64,000 nt of DNA, taken from positions 87,048,001 to 87,112,000 of the forward strand of contig OZ231126.1 of the NCBI GenBank assembly GCA_965153355.1. The letters run 5' to 3'. The stretch is from Flaccisagitta enflata (lineage: Eukaryota; Chaetognatha; Sagittoidea; Aphragmophora). Within the stretch, counting starts at the first letter, position 1. Every line of letters starts with the position of its first letter. Below the pieces are notes generated by a model. The model worked only from the letters and a program-made list of their open reading frames with translations. It had not been told where the DNA came from and made no database searches. A program made the translations under genes and the position numbers. Shown here piece by piece: positions 25,400 through 36,947 of the stretch.

Positions 25400-26200
25400 G
25401 GAGGGTAGTGACTTATCCTATTTATTCACCTTTTCCTAGGTTAAGGTTCCTTCTAGTATTTCTTGCACATTTGTAAATTTTCTGTTAGTTGTACGTATCA
25501 ATACGTAAATCTGCCTATTTATCAACCTTTTCACATGTTGAACTCTCCTTTTCTAGTTGATTCATAATTTTTCTCATTTCTTTGTACGTATCAACACGTA
25601 GATCTGCTGTCCAAAGTAGTATGTATCAAAAAGCCCAATTGGGAATTGCGATTTATTACTTCATCATATTACTTTATTACTTTATCTATTACTAGATTTT
25701 GCTGATCCAGAAAGGACTGATTTTTTGGGAAAAGTTTAACTACTTGGCCTCTCCTATTGTATCAAGAATGATTAGCAAACAAATGCCTAAAGTGAGACTC
25801 AATTATAAGAATTTTGGTAGAAAATGATAAACACGCCTCGCTTTGCGATTGGTTTATGACTGACCCGGAAAAGACAGATTTTGAATGACGAACAAACAAA
25901 CGAAGGAAAAATATGCTTCCTTCAGAAACAAGCCATTATGCCTCACGTTCTCTTGTTTCTATCTATATGCAACTTAGTATCCGCTCAAAGGAAGTCTGAA
26001 CCATGTAAATAAAATTGCTGTAAGTAGGGTGTAGGGATGGTAACCCCATCCATATCGTCCTTTTGGTCCTTCCAATAAATCCCATTTTCTCTCTCTCCTG
26101 TCTCAAATTCGAAATTTTTCCAATTTCTATCTAAGATCATTTTCCGTTGGAATAACAACGATTTGAACAAGACCGGATACACGGCAATCCACACACACAC
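25400..26200. other. no gene recognised
   Basis: AT-rich noncoding sequence. A short fragment with ACAAGACCGGATACACGGC at about 26164-26190 is the truncated end of the dispersed tetranucleotide-core repeat, running into a CA tract. Confidence 0.5.
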
Positions 26201-26208
26201 GCACCCCC

Positions 26209-26291
<83 letters not shown>
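26187..26291 (+). repeat. (CA)n microsatellite
   Basis: CA tract interrupted once by CGCACCCCCCCC. Confidence 0.95.
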
Positions 26292-26294
<3 letters not shown>

Positions 26295-26527
26295 AGAAAC
26301 ATGGTAAACATTTATTAATAATACGTTAACTATGAAAAAAATGTTGAATCGTATCGGAACTCGATATCTAGCTATATCTAATAATCGATTTATAGCTATC
26401 TCTTCTCGTATCTATTGGAGACGAGAATCACATTGATCGTGCAGTAGATCGTATCTAGTTTGTAAGACCTGGATCGTCAGTGATTAGTGCTGAGTAACTA
26501 GTCAGTGAGGGCTCACAACTCACAAGG

Positions 26528-27212
26528 CCCTTTTGGGCAGCGGCCCCGAAGGGGACGAAGTCCTGTAGAACACAGGGGGACTTTCATTCGTCCATTTGTT
26601 CGTCTGTTCGTCCGTTCATCCGTTCATCTGTTAGTCCCCCCCCCTTCATCAGAGCCCTCAGACCTCAAATCTGGCCTCTCAGGCCGCAAATCCAGCCTCG
26701 CAGGTCTCAAATCCAGCCTCCCAGGCCTGAAATCTGGCCTCTCAGGCCCCAAATCTGGCCTCTCAGGCCACAAATCTGGCCTCTCAGGCCTCAAATCTGG
26801 CTTCCCAGGCCTCAAATCCAATTTCTCAGGCCTCAAACCTGGCCTCTCATGCCTCAAATTAGGCTTCTCAGGCCTCAAATCAGCCATCTAAACCTCTATT
26901 TATTGCGCCCAGGCTTCGAATCAGTCCTCTGGCCTTTCACGCCTTAATCCAGCTCTCTCAAGCCTCAAGTTAGCCCTCTCAAGCTTCCAATCGGCATTCT
27001 GAGGCCTTATATCAGCCTTCTTAGACCTCAGTTTAGGCTCTTGAATGCCTTCAGTCAGCCCTCTATAGCATCTCATCCACTTCTTCAGGCAGGACAAACG
27101 AAAGTCCCCCTGTGTTCTACAGGACTTTGTCCCCTCACTCCAATTCACAATCACTCAAAGCAGGGCAACGGGTATCGCTGACCACATATTGCCCTTGGGC
27201 GACCTGTTCCAT
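26528..27212. repeat. foldback-like element FB3
   Basis: The left arm TTTTGGGCAGCGGCCCCGAA, then GAAGTCCTGTAGAACACAGG, is inverted at 27099-27130. The right outer module carries GCAGGGCAACGGGTATCGCT and CCCTTGGGCGACCTGTT. The core at 26640-27070 is a tandem array of about 20-bp units such as CTCAGGCCTCAAATCTGGC. Confidence 0.85.
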
Positions 27213-27405
27213 ATTTCTTAGTGTCATATACTTTCATAAAAACTGTGCTGAAATTTGTTTGGGTTTAAAATTAGCAAATTCCTCCAATCAGCTCGCATTG
27301 TGAAAGAGAGCAATTCGAGATGGGCAGCGGTACCTGTTTACCCTAAGTAAGTTCATGTGGGGATGAGATGTTGAGAGGGGCAGCAGCCCCGAAAGGACTG
27401 ATGAC

Positions 27406-27597
27406 CTATGCTAATGCATGGTTGACATTGGACACTTCGGCCTCCGTTTCAGCCTCTGCATCAAAGACTATTATCGTACTTTCAAATTCATTTTCTATTT
27501 TTAAGTTGACAATTGTGGATTTCTTTTCACAAACTTTCTGTCCTTCGTCGGATCTTTTACTCGACTTGGAACCCATTTCACATTTGACTGCTGTCAT
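27406..27597 (-). pseudogene. truncated neighbouring copy of the MGSKSSK gene
   Basis: Repeats the N-terminal part of the gene at 27732-28151 almost exactly (MGSKSSKRSD.GQKVCEKKSTIVN, then VFDAEAET). It then stops after SNVNHALA where the full copy continues SNVNVKVDDAL. The 55 bases upstream of both copies are also alike (AACAATGTTGAAATGCGG). The truncation lies next to a partial foldback arm (GGGGCAGCAGCCCCGAAAGG, near 27376), which may mark the breakpoint. Confidence 0.6.
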
Positions 27598-27731
27598 TAT
27601 CTAAAACAATGTTGAAATGCGGTTAAACAGTTAAAAGGTTAAAAGGTAATATAGCAGGGAAGTAGAAGAAGACAAATGCTCTTGGTGCTGTTTACTCTGG
27701 ATTGCTTACAAGTCACAACTTTCCTTTTCTA

Positions 27732-28151
27732 TTAAGGTTTTTCATTAACGTGGGTCTGGCTGCTCACCATAAATGTTCGTAAGATTCTCAAAGGCGTGAA
27801 TGGAGGTATTGGGGGTTCTTGGGTTTCCTTCAAGTCGTCGGCAAAAATAGCAAATGCCATCATTCCTTTTTCGGTCCAAAATCGGAAACTGGCTCCAACT
27901 TCACGTTGAAGCGTGATAGTGGAATGAGCAAAAATTTCATGAGGTTGACGACATGCTTCAACTTCCTTTCGCCGCAGCGCATCGTCGACTTTGACGTTGA
28001 CATTGGATGCTTTGGCCTGTGTTTCAGCCTCTGCGTCAAAGACTATTATTGTACTTTCAGATTCATTTTCTATTGTTACGTTGACAATTGTGGATTTCTT
28101 TTCACAAACTTTCTGTCCATCGTCGGATCTTTTACTCGACTTCGAACCCAT
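27732..28151 (-). CDS. hypothetical protein, MGSKSSK N terminus
   Basis: A 139-residue open frame beginning MGSKSSK, a context resembling an N-myristoylation signal (Gly2, Ser/Lys-rich). It continues with a charged segment, an acidic VFDAEAET stretch, and a folded-looking part (EIFAHSTITLQREVGASFRFWTE, then KGMMAFAIFADD). It ends in a Pro-rich segment and a tail that runs to TAA at 27732. I recognise no family. The neighbouring partial copy preserves the N-terminal frame with mostly conservative changes, arguing the frame is coding. The last residues may read into an intron, so the true C terminus is uncertain. Confidence 0.5.
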   Translation of the reverse strand: MGSKSSKRSDDGQKVCEKKSTIVNVTIENESESTIIVFDAEAETQAKASNVNVKVDDALRRKEVEACRQPHEIFAHSTITLQREVGASFRFWTEKGMMAFAIFADDLKETQEPPIPPFTPLRILRTFMVSSQTHVNEKP

Positions 28152-28214
28152 TTCACGTTTTACTGCTGTTATTATCTAAAACAATGTTGAAATGCGGTTA
28201 AACAGTTTTTAACC

Positions 28215-28730
28215 TCGAAACTTTTCTAAGCTCTTGCAGTGAAACGATCTCTTGCTCATGGATTGGGGTATTACCCTACACTTTGACAAATGATTAGGTC
28301 AAGCGGTTTTTCAATTTTAAAACAGAAGAATAAATGGGAAAATATACCTATGGTAAGCTTTTTTTTGCGCTCTTTTTCTTTCTTTTTTTTCGGCAGACTT
28401 TTCTAGTCATAGTTGTCTTAAAAATGCATGGGGGAGATTTGTTTTCGACAAATATCAAGGCACAGGATGCCATGGAAACGACCGGATAAAACTTTTACAA
28501 ATGGTGACTTGACTTTCAAAAAAAAAATAAATAAATAAAAATGAAAAGGTAGACTCTTTTTTTTATGTTTATGGTTCTTATTCATTCGGAAAAGTGTCTG
28601 GCGGGAAGGCAAGAGCCAAATAATGTCGTCGAAAAATAATTTCCGTTTCGACGATGAGAGCGATTTAAAAGCAGACTTCATGGGGATTCCCATTTTAAAG
28701 CATGTAACCCAAACAAGAAAAGCATGATCA
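28215..28730. other. no gene recognised
   Basis: AT-rich intergenic sequence without a supported feature. The minus-strand frame at 28418-28693 has no recognisable domain. Confidence 0.4.
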
Positions 28731-28732
28731 GC

Positions 28733-28928
28733 TTTTTAGTCGCGTGCTACGCGACTCTACACCCCGCTTTGTTGGTCCGTCGGTCCGTCCATCCGTCCAT
28801 CACACTTTACTTTTTTTGGGTTTTTGCGGACTTTGGCCTCACTGCTCCTGCCCAAATGATCAAGTGACCTCAAATACGGCTCCTGCCCACCCGCACGCGA
28901 CTTGGGTAGCCGTGTATCCGGCCTTGTT
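28733..28928 (+). repeat. dispersed tetranucleotide-core repeat, full copy
   Basis: TTTTTAGTCGCGTGCTACGC hairpin end, GGTCCGTCGGTCCGTCC core, CTCACTGCTCCTGCCCAAATG, CACCCGCACGCGACTTGGG and the CGTGTATCCGGCCTTGTT end. This copy defines the family layout well. Confidence 0.88.
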
Positions 28929-29059
28929 TGACTTGGTATAGAAAACTGGTTTGACGTTACTCCTCCGAAGTTGTTTGACTGGGTCGGAGGAGTAGCTGAA
29001 TGGAAGAATGAATAAATGAATGCATGAATAAATTCACGTGTAAGAGCTAATAAATGAAT

Positions 29060-29435
29060 GGACGAATGAACAAATAAACGAACAAAGGAGCAAACGAATG
29101 ATAGGATGAATGAATGATTGAATGAATGAATGAATGAATGAATGAATGAATGAATGAATGAATGAATGAATGAATGAATGAATGAATGAATGAATGAATG
29201 AATTAATGAGTGAATGAATGAATGAATGGATAAATCAATGAATCAATGAATGGACGAATGAACAAATGAACGAACAAAGGAGCAAACGAATGATAGGATG
29301 AATGAATGATTGAATGAATGAATGAATGAATGAATGAATGAATGAATGAATGAATGAATGAATGAATGAATGAATGAATGAATGAATGAATGAATTAATG
29401 AGTGAATGAATGAATGAATGGATAAATCAATGATC
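29060..29435 (+). repeat. (GAAT)n tetranucleotide array, duplicated
   Basis: Long TGAATGAATGAA tracts. The block containing AACGAACAAAGGAGCAAACG followed by the tract occurs twice, about 180 bp apart, so a larger unit has been duplicated in tandem. Confidence 0.92.
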
Positions 29436-29495
29436 AAGTCGATGGATGATTGAATAAATAGTTAAAGGAGTACGGACGATTTGATGTGTTTATCA

Positions 29496-29726
29496 AAAAC
29501 AAGGCCGGATACACGGCTACCCCAGTCAAGTGCGGGTGGCCAGGGGCCGTAATAGAGGTCACTTTATCATTTGGGCAGGAGCAGTGAGGCCAGAGACTGC
29601 AAAAAAAAAAAAACAAAAAAGAGTAAAGTGTGATGGACGGACGGACGGAGCGACGGACCAACGGACCGACGGACCTTCGACGGACCGACAAAGCGGGGTG
29701 TAGAGTCGCGTAGCACGCGACTAAAA
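29496..29726 (-). repeat. dispersed tetranucleotide-core repeat, full copy
   Basis: AACAAGGCCGGATACACGGC start, a GACGGACGGACGG core, and AGTCGCGTAGCACGCGACTA end. Opposite orientation to the copy at 28733-28928, 570 bp away. Confidence 0.88.
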
Positions 29727-30069
29727 CTAAGACTGGCAAAACGTTTTTCGTTGAACTTTGCAACCTTTTTAAATAGATAACCCGATATGCCGATAACGCC
29801 AAGTACTAGAACGACCAGAACAAACCCGCATAAATGGAGAATAATCGTAAATATCAGCGCTCGGCGATGTAAAAAGAATTACAGTGCACTACCGCCTTAT
29901 CGTCACCTGATTTAACGACATGACGGATTCAAAAGGCTTTAACAGGTTTTTGTAAAGTTAATTTTACCTGATTTTAACAACACCTGATTTAACATCCAAA
30001 CCATCACTTTTTTTTGGTCACGTAGAAGATTTTTCTACGATATAGTGACATTTGATTTTAAACTCATGT

Positions 30070-30350
30070 TTTTAGTCGCGGACACGCAACTCTACACCTT
30101 GCCGTGTCGGTCGGTAGGTTGGTTGGTCGGTCAGTCGGTCGGTCCTTCCGTCCGTCCGTCCGTCCGTCCGTCCGTCCGTCCGTCCGTTTTTGAATTACAA
30201 GTGGTTTTTGCATCACTGCCCCTGCCCAATCGTCCGTCCGTCCATCCATCCATCCGTCCGTCCATAACATTTTTGAATTACAATTGGTTTTTGCATCACT
30301 GCCCCTGCCCAATCGTCCGCGACTGCATTGCCGTGTATCCGGCCTTGTTT
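30070..30350 (+). repeat. dispersed tetranucleotide-core repeat with duplicated interior
   Basis: TTTTTAGTCGCGGACACGCA start, a long CCGT core and a CCGGCCTTGTT end. The segment TTTTTGAATTACAAGTGG to CCCCTGCCCAATCGTCCG occurs twice. Confidence 0.85.
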
Positions 30351-30644
30351 TTTGTAAATTCGAATTTCGAATAAGGCTTCAGAACTTTTTTTGAAAAACA
30401 TTTGAAAAAAAAGAAAAAGAGGTCAGTCACTGGAGTACACAGCTTACAAGTTGATAAAACAGGAGCTAAGGAGTAAGAGACCAAACTATAGATAATATGA
30501 ATAATTTAGATAGTCTGCGCTATTAGGGAACAAAATTCCACTCAAAGCCGTGCTTAAAATGTGTGGTAATGTGTAAATCATGTCCGATGTGCACAATTTT
30601 GTACAAAAAGTGTTATCGCTTTATTAGACATTACAAATCAAATC

Positions 30645-30649
<5 letters not shown>

Positions 30650-30711
<62 letters not shown>
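30650..30711 (+). repeat. (CT)n microsatellite
   Basis: CT tract of about 62 bp. Confidence 0.95.
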
Positions 30712-30715
<4 letters not shown>

Positions 30716-30984
30716 TGACGTGGGTGTGGCCACAAAACCACGAAAAAGACGAGAAAAAAGTTGAGACATGAATTTGTTCCACTTTTTTTCGAAGGTTTTG
30801 ATTTATATGGAAATATGGCACACAACAACAAATCTCCGAGTCTTTGTGTCAAGGGCTTGGCGTGGCAAACAGAAAGACAGAGACAGAGAAAGACAGCAAG
30901 ACAGAGATAGAGACAGAGACTGTGAAAACAAATATCGCGTTTGTTCCCGTTGAACGCGTTTACAGCGTGAACACATATTCACGA

Positions 30985-31125
30985 ATTTCACTGTCCCACG
31001 AGGGAGTGAGCGAAGTGAGCGAGCGAGATCGTGAACGGAGCGAGCGAGCGAAGCGATCATAGCGAAGTGGAGCGCTGCGGAGCGAGTGAGCGGAGTGAGC
31101 GGTGCGAGTGACCGAGTGGCCTGTT
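30985..31125 (+). repeat. GAGCGA/GAGTGAGC simple sequence
   Basis: Run of short purine-G motifs (GAGTGAGCGAAGTGAGCGAG and variants) with elevated GC. Confidence 0.75.
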
Positions 31126-31436
31126 AGAAACGCGATTGTCTCTGACTAGAAACGCCCCTATAGAGACAGAGATAGGGACATATACAGAACGAGAGACAGA
31201 GATATAAACAGAGAGACAGAGACAGAAATTACGACAGAGAAAGAGAAAAGAGAGAGGCAAAAGCCCCGCTGAAAAAAAGAAAGACGGATTAAGTTATCCT
31301 CTTTATATGGGCATGATATAATGTTATGGATCTGAGGATGTGGCAAGGGGGAGATAAGGTCATGTTTTACCCAAAAACAAAAAACATGATTCCATCTTTG
31401 TGTGCATTTTGCGAAAAGCTGGATTTTGTTCTATGG

Positions 31437-31438
<2 letters not shown>

Positions 31439-31499
<61 letters not shown>

Positions 31500-31645
31500 C
31501 GGTCGGTCGGTCGGTCAGTTGGTCAAATTTTACTTTTTTATGTTTTCGCGGTCTCACTGTTCCTGTCAAAATGCTTTAGCGACTTCAAATATGGCTCCTG
31601 CCCACCCGCACGCGACTACGATAGCCGTGTTTCCGGCCTTGTTCC
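31439..31645 (+). repeat. (CT)n tract abutting a dispersed-repeat copy
   Basis: CT tract at 31439-31497 passes directly into a GGTCGGTCGGTC core and then the right half of the dispersed tetranucleotide-core repeat, ending CGTGTTTCCGGCCTTGTT. Confidence 0.85.
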
Positions 31646-31649
31646 TCCT

Positions 31650-32460
31650 TTATCCACTAATAAGGTATAGAAATTCTGATTTCATCTCCCTCTCTGTTCC
31701 ACTCTGTGCGCATAATTGCGAAAGGCTGTATGATCATTTCCATTTTTATAGATTGGAGCCGTTCATAACGACTAGGTGGAAAATAGAGAGACTCAGGACG
31801 CGTTTCTACTAATCTCTCTTTTTTTTTTTTTGTTTTATTTACCTTCATTACTTTTGGAAACCGTTCCACAGATTCGTGTTAAGTTCATCTGTCAATACGT
31901 AAACCAAATCAGGATCATGGCACCAACAACCCGAGGAGAAATTACCTTAACTTTTACCATCAACAATAAATGATGCGATCATTTTCTTCTACAATTGGTC
32001 AGTTCGTTTAACAACTCTGCCACATTGATTAGGACAGTATAATCTAAGTAATACTTCGAAAACCTTATTTGTTGTAATCCTGTTGGCCCATGAAATATAC
32101 AGTTTTAACTATAGATATAAAATAATTTAAGACTATGGTTATAAGAAATACTGAGCCCCTTCAGATAAAATTTCATCTTACTGGGCCACCTAGTGGTATT
32201 GTTTTCATGGTTTTACTTTCAGTGTTGTAGTGCAAAAAATTGCGGCACAGTTCTTGTAAGAAATCTCGAAAGAAATCCGCCAAACACGACATCGTAAGAA
32301 ACAAGCGTTAATAATTGGTAGCACCTACTATCGTACTCTATTTCTCTCTCTATTCCTACCTCACTTTCCATATCAAGTCAACTTCATGAATAACTTAATC
32401 ATAGACGGCTGTATGCCTCCCTCTGTTAGGAGCAATAAAAGAAAAAAAAAAGGTGCGCCG
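31650..32460. other. no gene recognised
   Basis: Noncoding, AT-rich. No supported feature. Confidence 0.4.
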
Positions 32461-32462
32461 AG

Positions 32463-32465
<3 letters not shown>

Positions 32466-32554
<89 letters not shown>
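32466..32554 (+). repeat. (GA)n microsatellite
   Basis: GA tract of about 89 bp. Confidence 0.95.
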
Positions 32555-32558
<4 letters not shown>

Positions 32559-32675
32559 AAGTGCTGCGTCGCGGTGACGTGACATGAAATAAGAAAAGGG
32601 GACAAGCAATGGAACACGAACCTTTTTGTTGGAACCATGTTTCTCAGAATGAGCAACCGCTTCTCATTTCGTGCG

Positions 32676-32850
<175 letters not shown>

Positions 32851-33016
32851 AAAAAAGGCAAAGAGAGCAGTCACCCTCTGAGACCTTTTATGAAATGCAG
32901 TGACAAGAGTTTCCGATGCATTTCATTAACATCCATGCACTTTTTATGAGATCGTGAGAGGGTCGCGACTCGGTAAAAAATGGAAAATAAGGGGGAGGGA
33001 GGAGATTGATACACGC

Positions 33017-33520
<504 letters not shown>

Positions 33521-33858
33521 TGAGACAGAGCTCAAGGTGATCGGCGTCGGTTTTTTACGCTGGCGGAGGTTGAGCATGAAAGGCGGCCGGCGTTGAATTC
33601 ATAAGAAGCAAATTTCAGCCTTTGCGCAGTTTGATTTGCATTCTTATTGTTTTTCGCCTAAGAATCACTATTTTATGAAAGCTTTACAGAAACTGTTATA
33701 GAAGGGGAATTAAACGTCGCTCGAGGCAAACAAAGACGAAAAAAGAACCCACTCTGAATCGTGGACATATTGGTGGTGAGAAAAAAAAAGACGGGGTGGT
33801 TGAGGGAAAAAGTAAGTATGGTTTGAATGCCGGAGTAAGAAAACACAAATACTAGGTA

Positions 33859-34033
33859 CAGTGGAGCCTCACTAGAGCGCATTCCAAGGGACTGAGCAAA
33901 ATCATGCCTTAAAATGATGCTGCTATATTGCCGATACAAAAATAACAAAAGAATCTTTTATGGAAAAGTAGGTTGTATGCCGTATAGGCAGGGCATGCCT
34001 TATTTGGAGGAGCGCTCTAGTCTTTCTCCACTG
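33859..34033. mobile_element. mariner-like MITE, second copy
   Basis: A 175-bp element flanked by TA at 33857-33858 and 34034-34035. It starts CAGTGGAGCCTCACTAGAGC and its right end, inverted, reads CAGTGGAGAAAGACTAGAGC. Its interior matches the element at 14748-14921 in opposite orientation. Confidence 0.88.
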
Positions 34034-34626
34034 TATATATATATAAACAAGGCCTAATGAGGAGGTAGACCAACAAGTGTGTCTACGGAATATTCTTACG
34101 AATGCGTGACGTACCAAAAGACAGACGGTCGGACATGACCTCTTTACGACGTGCCTCGGCGTCTGTGAACCTCGACGAAAAATTCCTAATAAGACGGAAA
34201 TAGATAACGTGGGAAAGGTAGTAGATGGCAAGTGTGCAACTGCTGTCCAAACGGATGAGGATAGTCCATCGCGAGGATGACAGCAGGGAAGCCAGAAGGA
34301 AGAAATTATTGCAGAAAAACAGACGCGAAAGAGGCTAAAAGAGAAGAAAAACGAGACGGGCGCTTATTGGCCATTGTCGAGCTGTCAGTTGCCGCGGCTC
34401 CTTTAGTATGATTTACAACTTTTCATTTTCATTTTTGGAAAGGTTTCCTGCCATTAATCACAGGTGGTCAGCCTTTCTCTTTTTCTCTTTTTCTTTCTCC
34501 CTTGCCTCTCACTCGGGAGCCATGCCATCAACGGCGCGCCGTGGGTCCTACAGGAAATCCACGCTCCAATGCTATTGGCATGGACATTCCTTGTCTTATG
34601 CTTTCTGCGTCTCATTCTCCGTCTCT

Positions 34627-34782
34627 TTCTCCGTCTGTAAGTCCGTTTGTCGGTCTGTCTGTGTGTCTGTGTGTCTGTCTGTGTGTCTGTGTGTCTGTCT
34701 GTATTTCTGTCTTTATGTTTGTCTGTATTTCTGTCTGTCTGTAATGCTCTCTTTTCTCTCTCTCTCTCTCTCTCTCGGCCCC
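34627..34782 (+). repeat. GTCT and CT simple repeats
   Basis: TGTCTGTGTGTCTGTC-type sequence followed by a short CT tract that abuts a foldback-like arm. Confidence 0.88.
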
Positions 34783-35302
34783 AAAGGGTACGAAGCCCTG
34801 TAGAACACGGGGGACTTCTGTTCGTCATTCCATTCGTCCGTGCGTTCCCCCAGGCCCTCTCAGGCCTGAAATCTGCCCTCTCAGGCCTGAAATTTATCCT
34901 CTCAGGCCTGAAATCTTCCCTCTCAGGCCTTGAATCTGCCCTCTCAGGCCTGAAATATGTCCTCTCAGGCCTGAAATCTGTCCTCTCAGGCCTGAAATCT
35001 GCCCTCACAGATTCAAGGCCCGAGAGGGCAGATTTCAGGCCTGAGAGGACAGATTTCAGGCATGAGAGGGCAGATTCAAGGCCTGAGAGGGCAGATTTCA
35101 GGCCTGAGAGGGAAATTTCAGGCCTGAGAGGGCCGAGGGGAACGGACGGATGGAGGGAATGACAAACAAAAGTCCCCCTGTGTTCTACAGGATTTTGTCC
35201 CCTTTGGGGCAGCTGCCCTGCTTCCTCTCACTCCATTTCACAATTATGCAAAGCAGGGCAACGGGTATCGCTGACCACATATTGCCCTTGGGCGATCTGT
35301 TC
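34772..35302. repeat. foldback-like element FB4
   Basis: The left arm has GAAGCCCTGTAGAACACGGG. The inverse arm at 35170-35215 has CCCCCTGTGTTCTACAGGAT and is followed by the outer module with GGGCAACGGGTATCGCTGAC and TTGGGCGATCTGTTC. The core contains about seven 21-bp units AGGCCTGAAATCTGCCCTCTC facing about five inverse units, so the core is itself an inverted repeat. Confidence 0.88.
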
Positions 35303-35392
35303 TCTGTCGAGAAGGGGTAATACAACAGGCGAGGGGCCTAGGGCTCTTGGATCCGGGAGGGGGTATTGGACCATGAAAAATAGAAATAAAAC

Positions 35393-35968
35393 CAGTCGCC
35401 CAAGGGCAATATGTGGTCAGCGATACCCGTTGCCCTGCTTTGTATGTTGGTGTTTGTAGGTGATGGGTAGCAGGGCAGCGGCCCCGAAGGGGACAATGTC
35501 CTGTAGAACACAGGGGGACTTTTGTTCATTCGTCCGTCCGTCCGTGTGTGCAGATTTGATTTGAGTCCTGAGGCTAGAATTAGAGGTTTGAGGTTGGGAT
35601 TAAAGCCTTGAGGTAAAGATTTGAGCCTTGAGGCTGGGATTTGAGCTCGAGGATGGGATTCGAGCCTTGAGGTTGGGATTTGAGCCTCGAGGTTGGGATT
35701 CAAGCTTTGAGGCTGGGATTTGAGCCTCAAAGCTGGGATTTGAGCCAGAGGCTGGGATTTGAGCCTTGAGGTTGGGATTTGAGCCTCGAGGCAGGGATTT
35801 GAGTCTTGAGGCTGGGATTTGAGCCTTGAGCGGAGTTTGAGCCTCTAGGCTGGGATTTGAGCCTCTAAACTGGGATTTGAGCCTTGAGGCTGGGATTTGA
35901 GCCTTGAGGCTGGTATTTGAGCTGTATTCTACAGGACATCGTCCCCTTCGGGGCCGCTGCCCAAAAAG
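35393..35968. repeat. foldback-like element FB5
   Basis: The left outer module CAGTCGCCCAAGGGCAATAT leads to GGGCAGCGGCCCCGAAGGGG and TCCTGTAGAACACAGGGGG. The right arm at 35923-35965 ends GGCCGCTGCCCAAAAAG. The core has about 17 direct units such as GGCTGGGATTTGAGCCTTGA, unlike the inverted core of FB4. Confidence 0.85.
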
Positions 35969-36109
35969 TATTCATGAATACAAAGTGTAGCCCCTCTGGG
36001 TATAAGGCCAAATCCAGGTCCCTGCACGTATATGTTCAAACTGTCTCTGAGATGATACTTTTGAGGCTCAAAGAGGCCTGGCTAGGATGTTGTAATCGTG
36101 TCTAATATA

Positions 36110-36940
36110 CAAAATCGTAACTCTTGGCTCACGATCTCTAGCTTCAAGATTTTTGGCTGCCAGCGATTCACCGATTTATGACTGATGCCAACGATTGACA
36201 AAATCAAATCCACTCCAAAATTTTATGATGAGGATGTTACTCACTGTTTTTCTAAGCTTTCTAGTTTCTTATTGTTTTTTTCTATCACTTGAAAAGAATA
36301 AACAATCGGAAAAAGATTTTAATCGCTGTCCTTGCAAACAAACAACTGAAACTTCAGTTTTTACAATGATTAATTATTGTGGTTAAATCTATTTGCTTAT
36401 TGATCATGGTTTGATTCGTTGGGAAAAATCAAGCCAAATACAAAAAGAAATCTGCAATACATCAAAGGGAAGTAAATTCATGCTCAGTTGCTCACGTACA
36501 AAAATATGCAACAAAATGCAAATTTGTTAACCAACGAATCTGGGGGATTTTTATGGGGCATTGATTGGGCTTTCATGGGAGTAAATGGGAGTAGTGAAAG
36601 AGTGGTTTTGTTGAGGCTTACAAGTTTTGTATTGTAAACGCAATGTGACAGTATTTTAAGTTAAAAAAAAAGTTGAATTAAGAAATTCATTATTTTGAAA
36701 CAGAGAAAAAATCTTCTTTAGGGCAGTTCTGGAAAGTCGAGCCATTTTTTTTAGCGTAAGAGAATTTACAGATAAAGATCAGAAGAAAAAAATCACACTT
36801 TCCAACCAAAATATCCACGATGGTGAAATTCACCAGAATTTGATACACGAGAAATTCGCCGATTGACTACAGATAATTGAATGGAAAATTAGAAGCTCAA
36901 TTATGAGGCGCCGTGCTTTGTTGTGAGATGGCTAGGAGGT
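36110..36940. other. no gene recognised
   Basis: AT-rich intergenic sequence downstream of the WH1-RING gene. It probably contains its 3' untranslated region and polyadenylation site, which I could not place. Confidence 0.4.
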
Positions 36941-36947
36941 AAATGTC

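Noticed and set aside
28733-28928. Helitron
   Set aside because: A hairpin followed by a CTAA-like end is present, but there is no TC start and target-site behaviour could not be shown.
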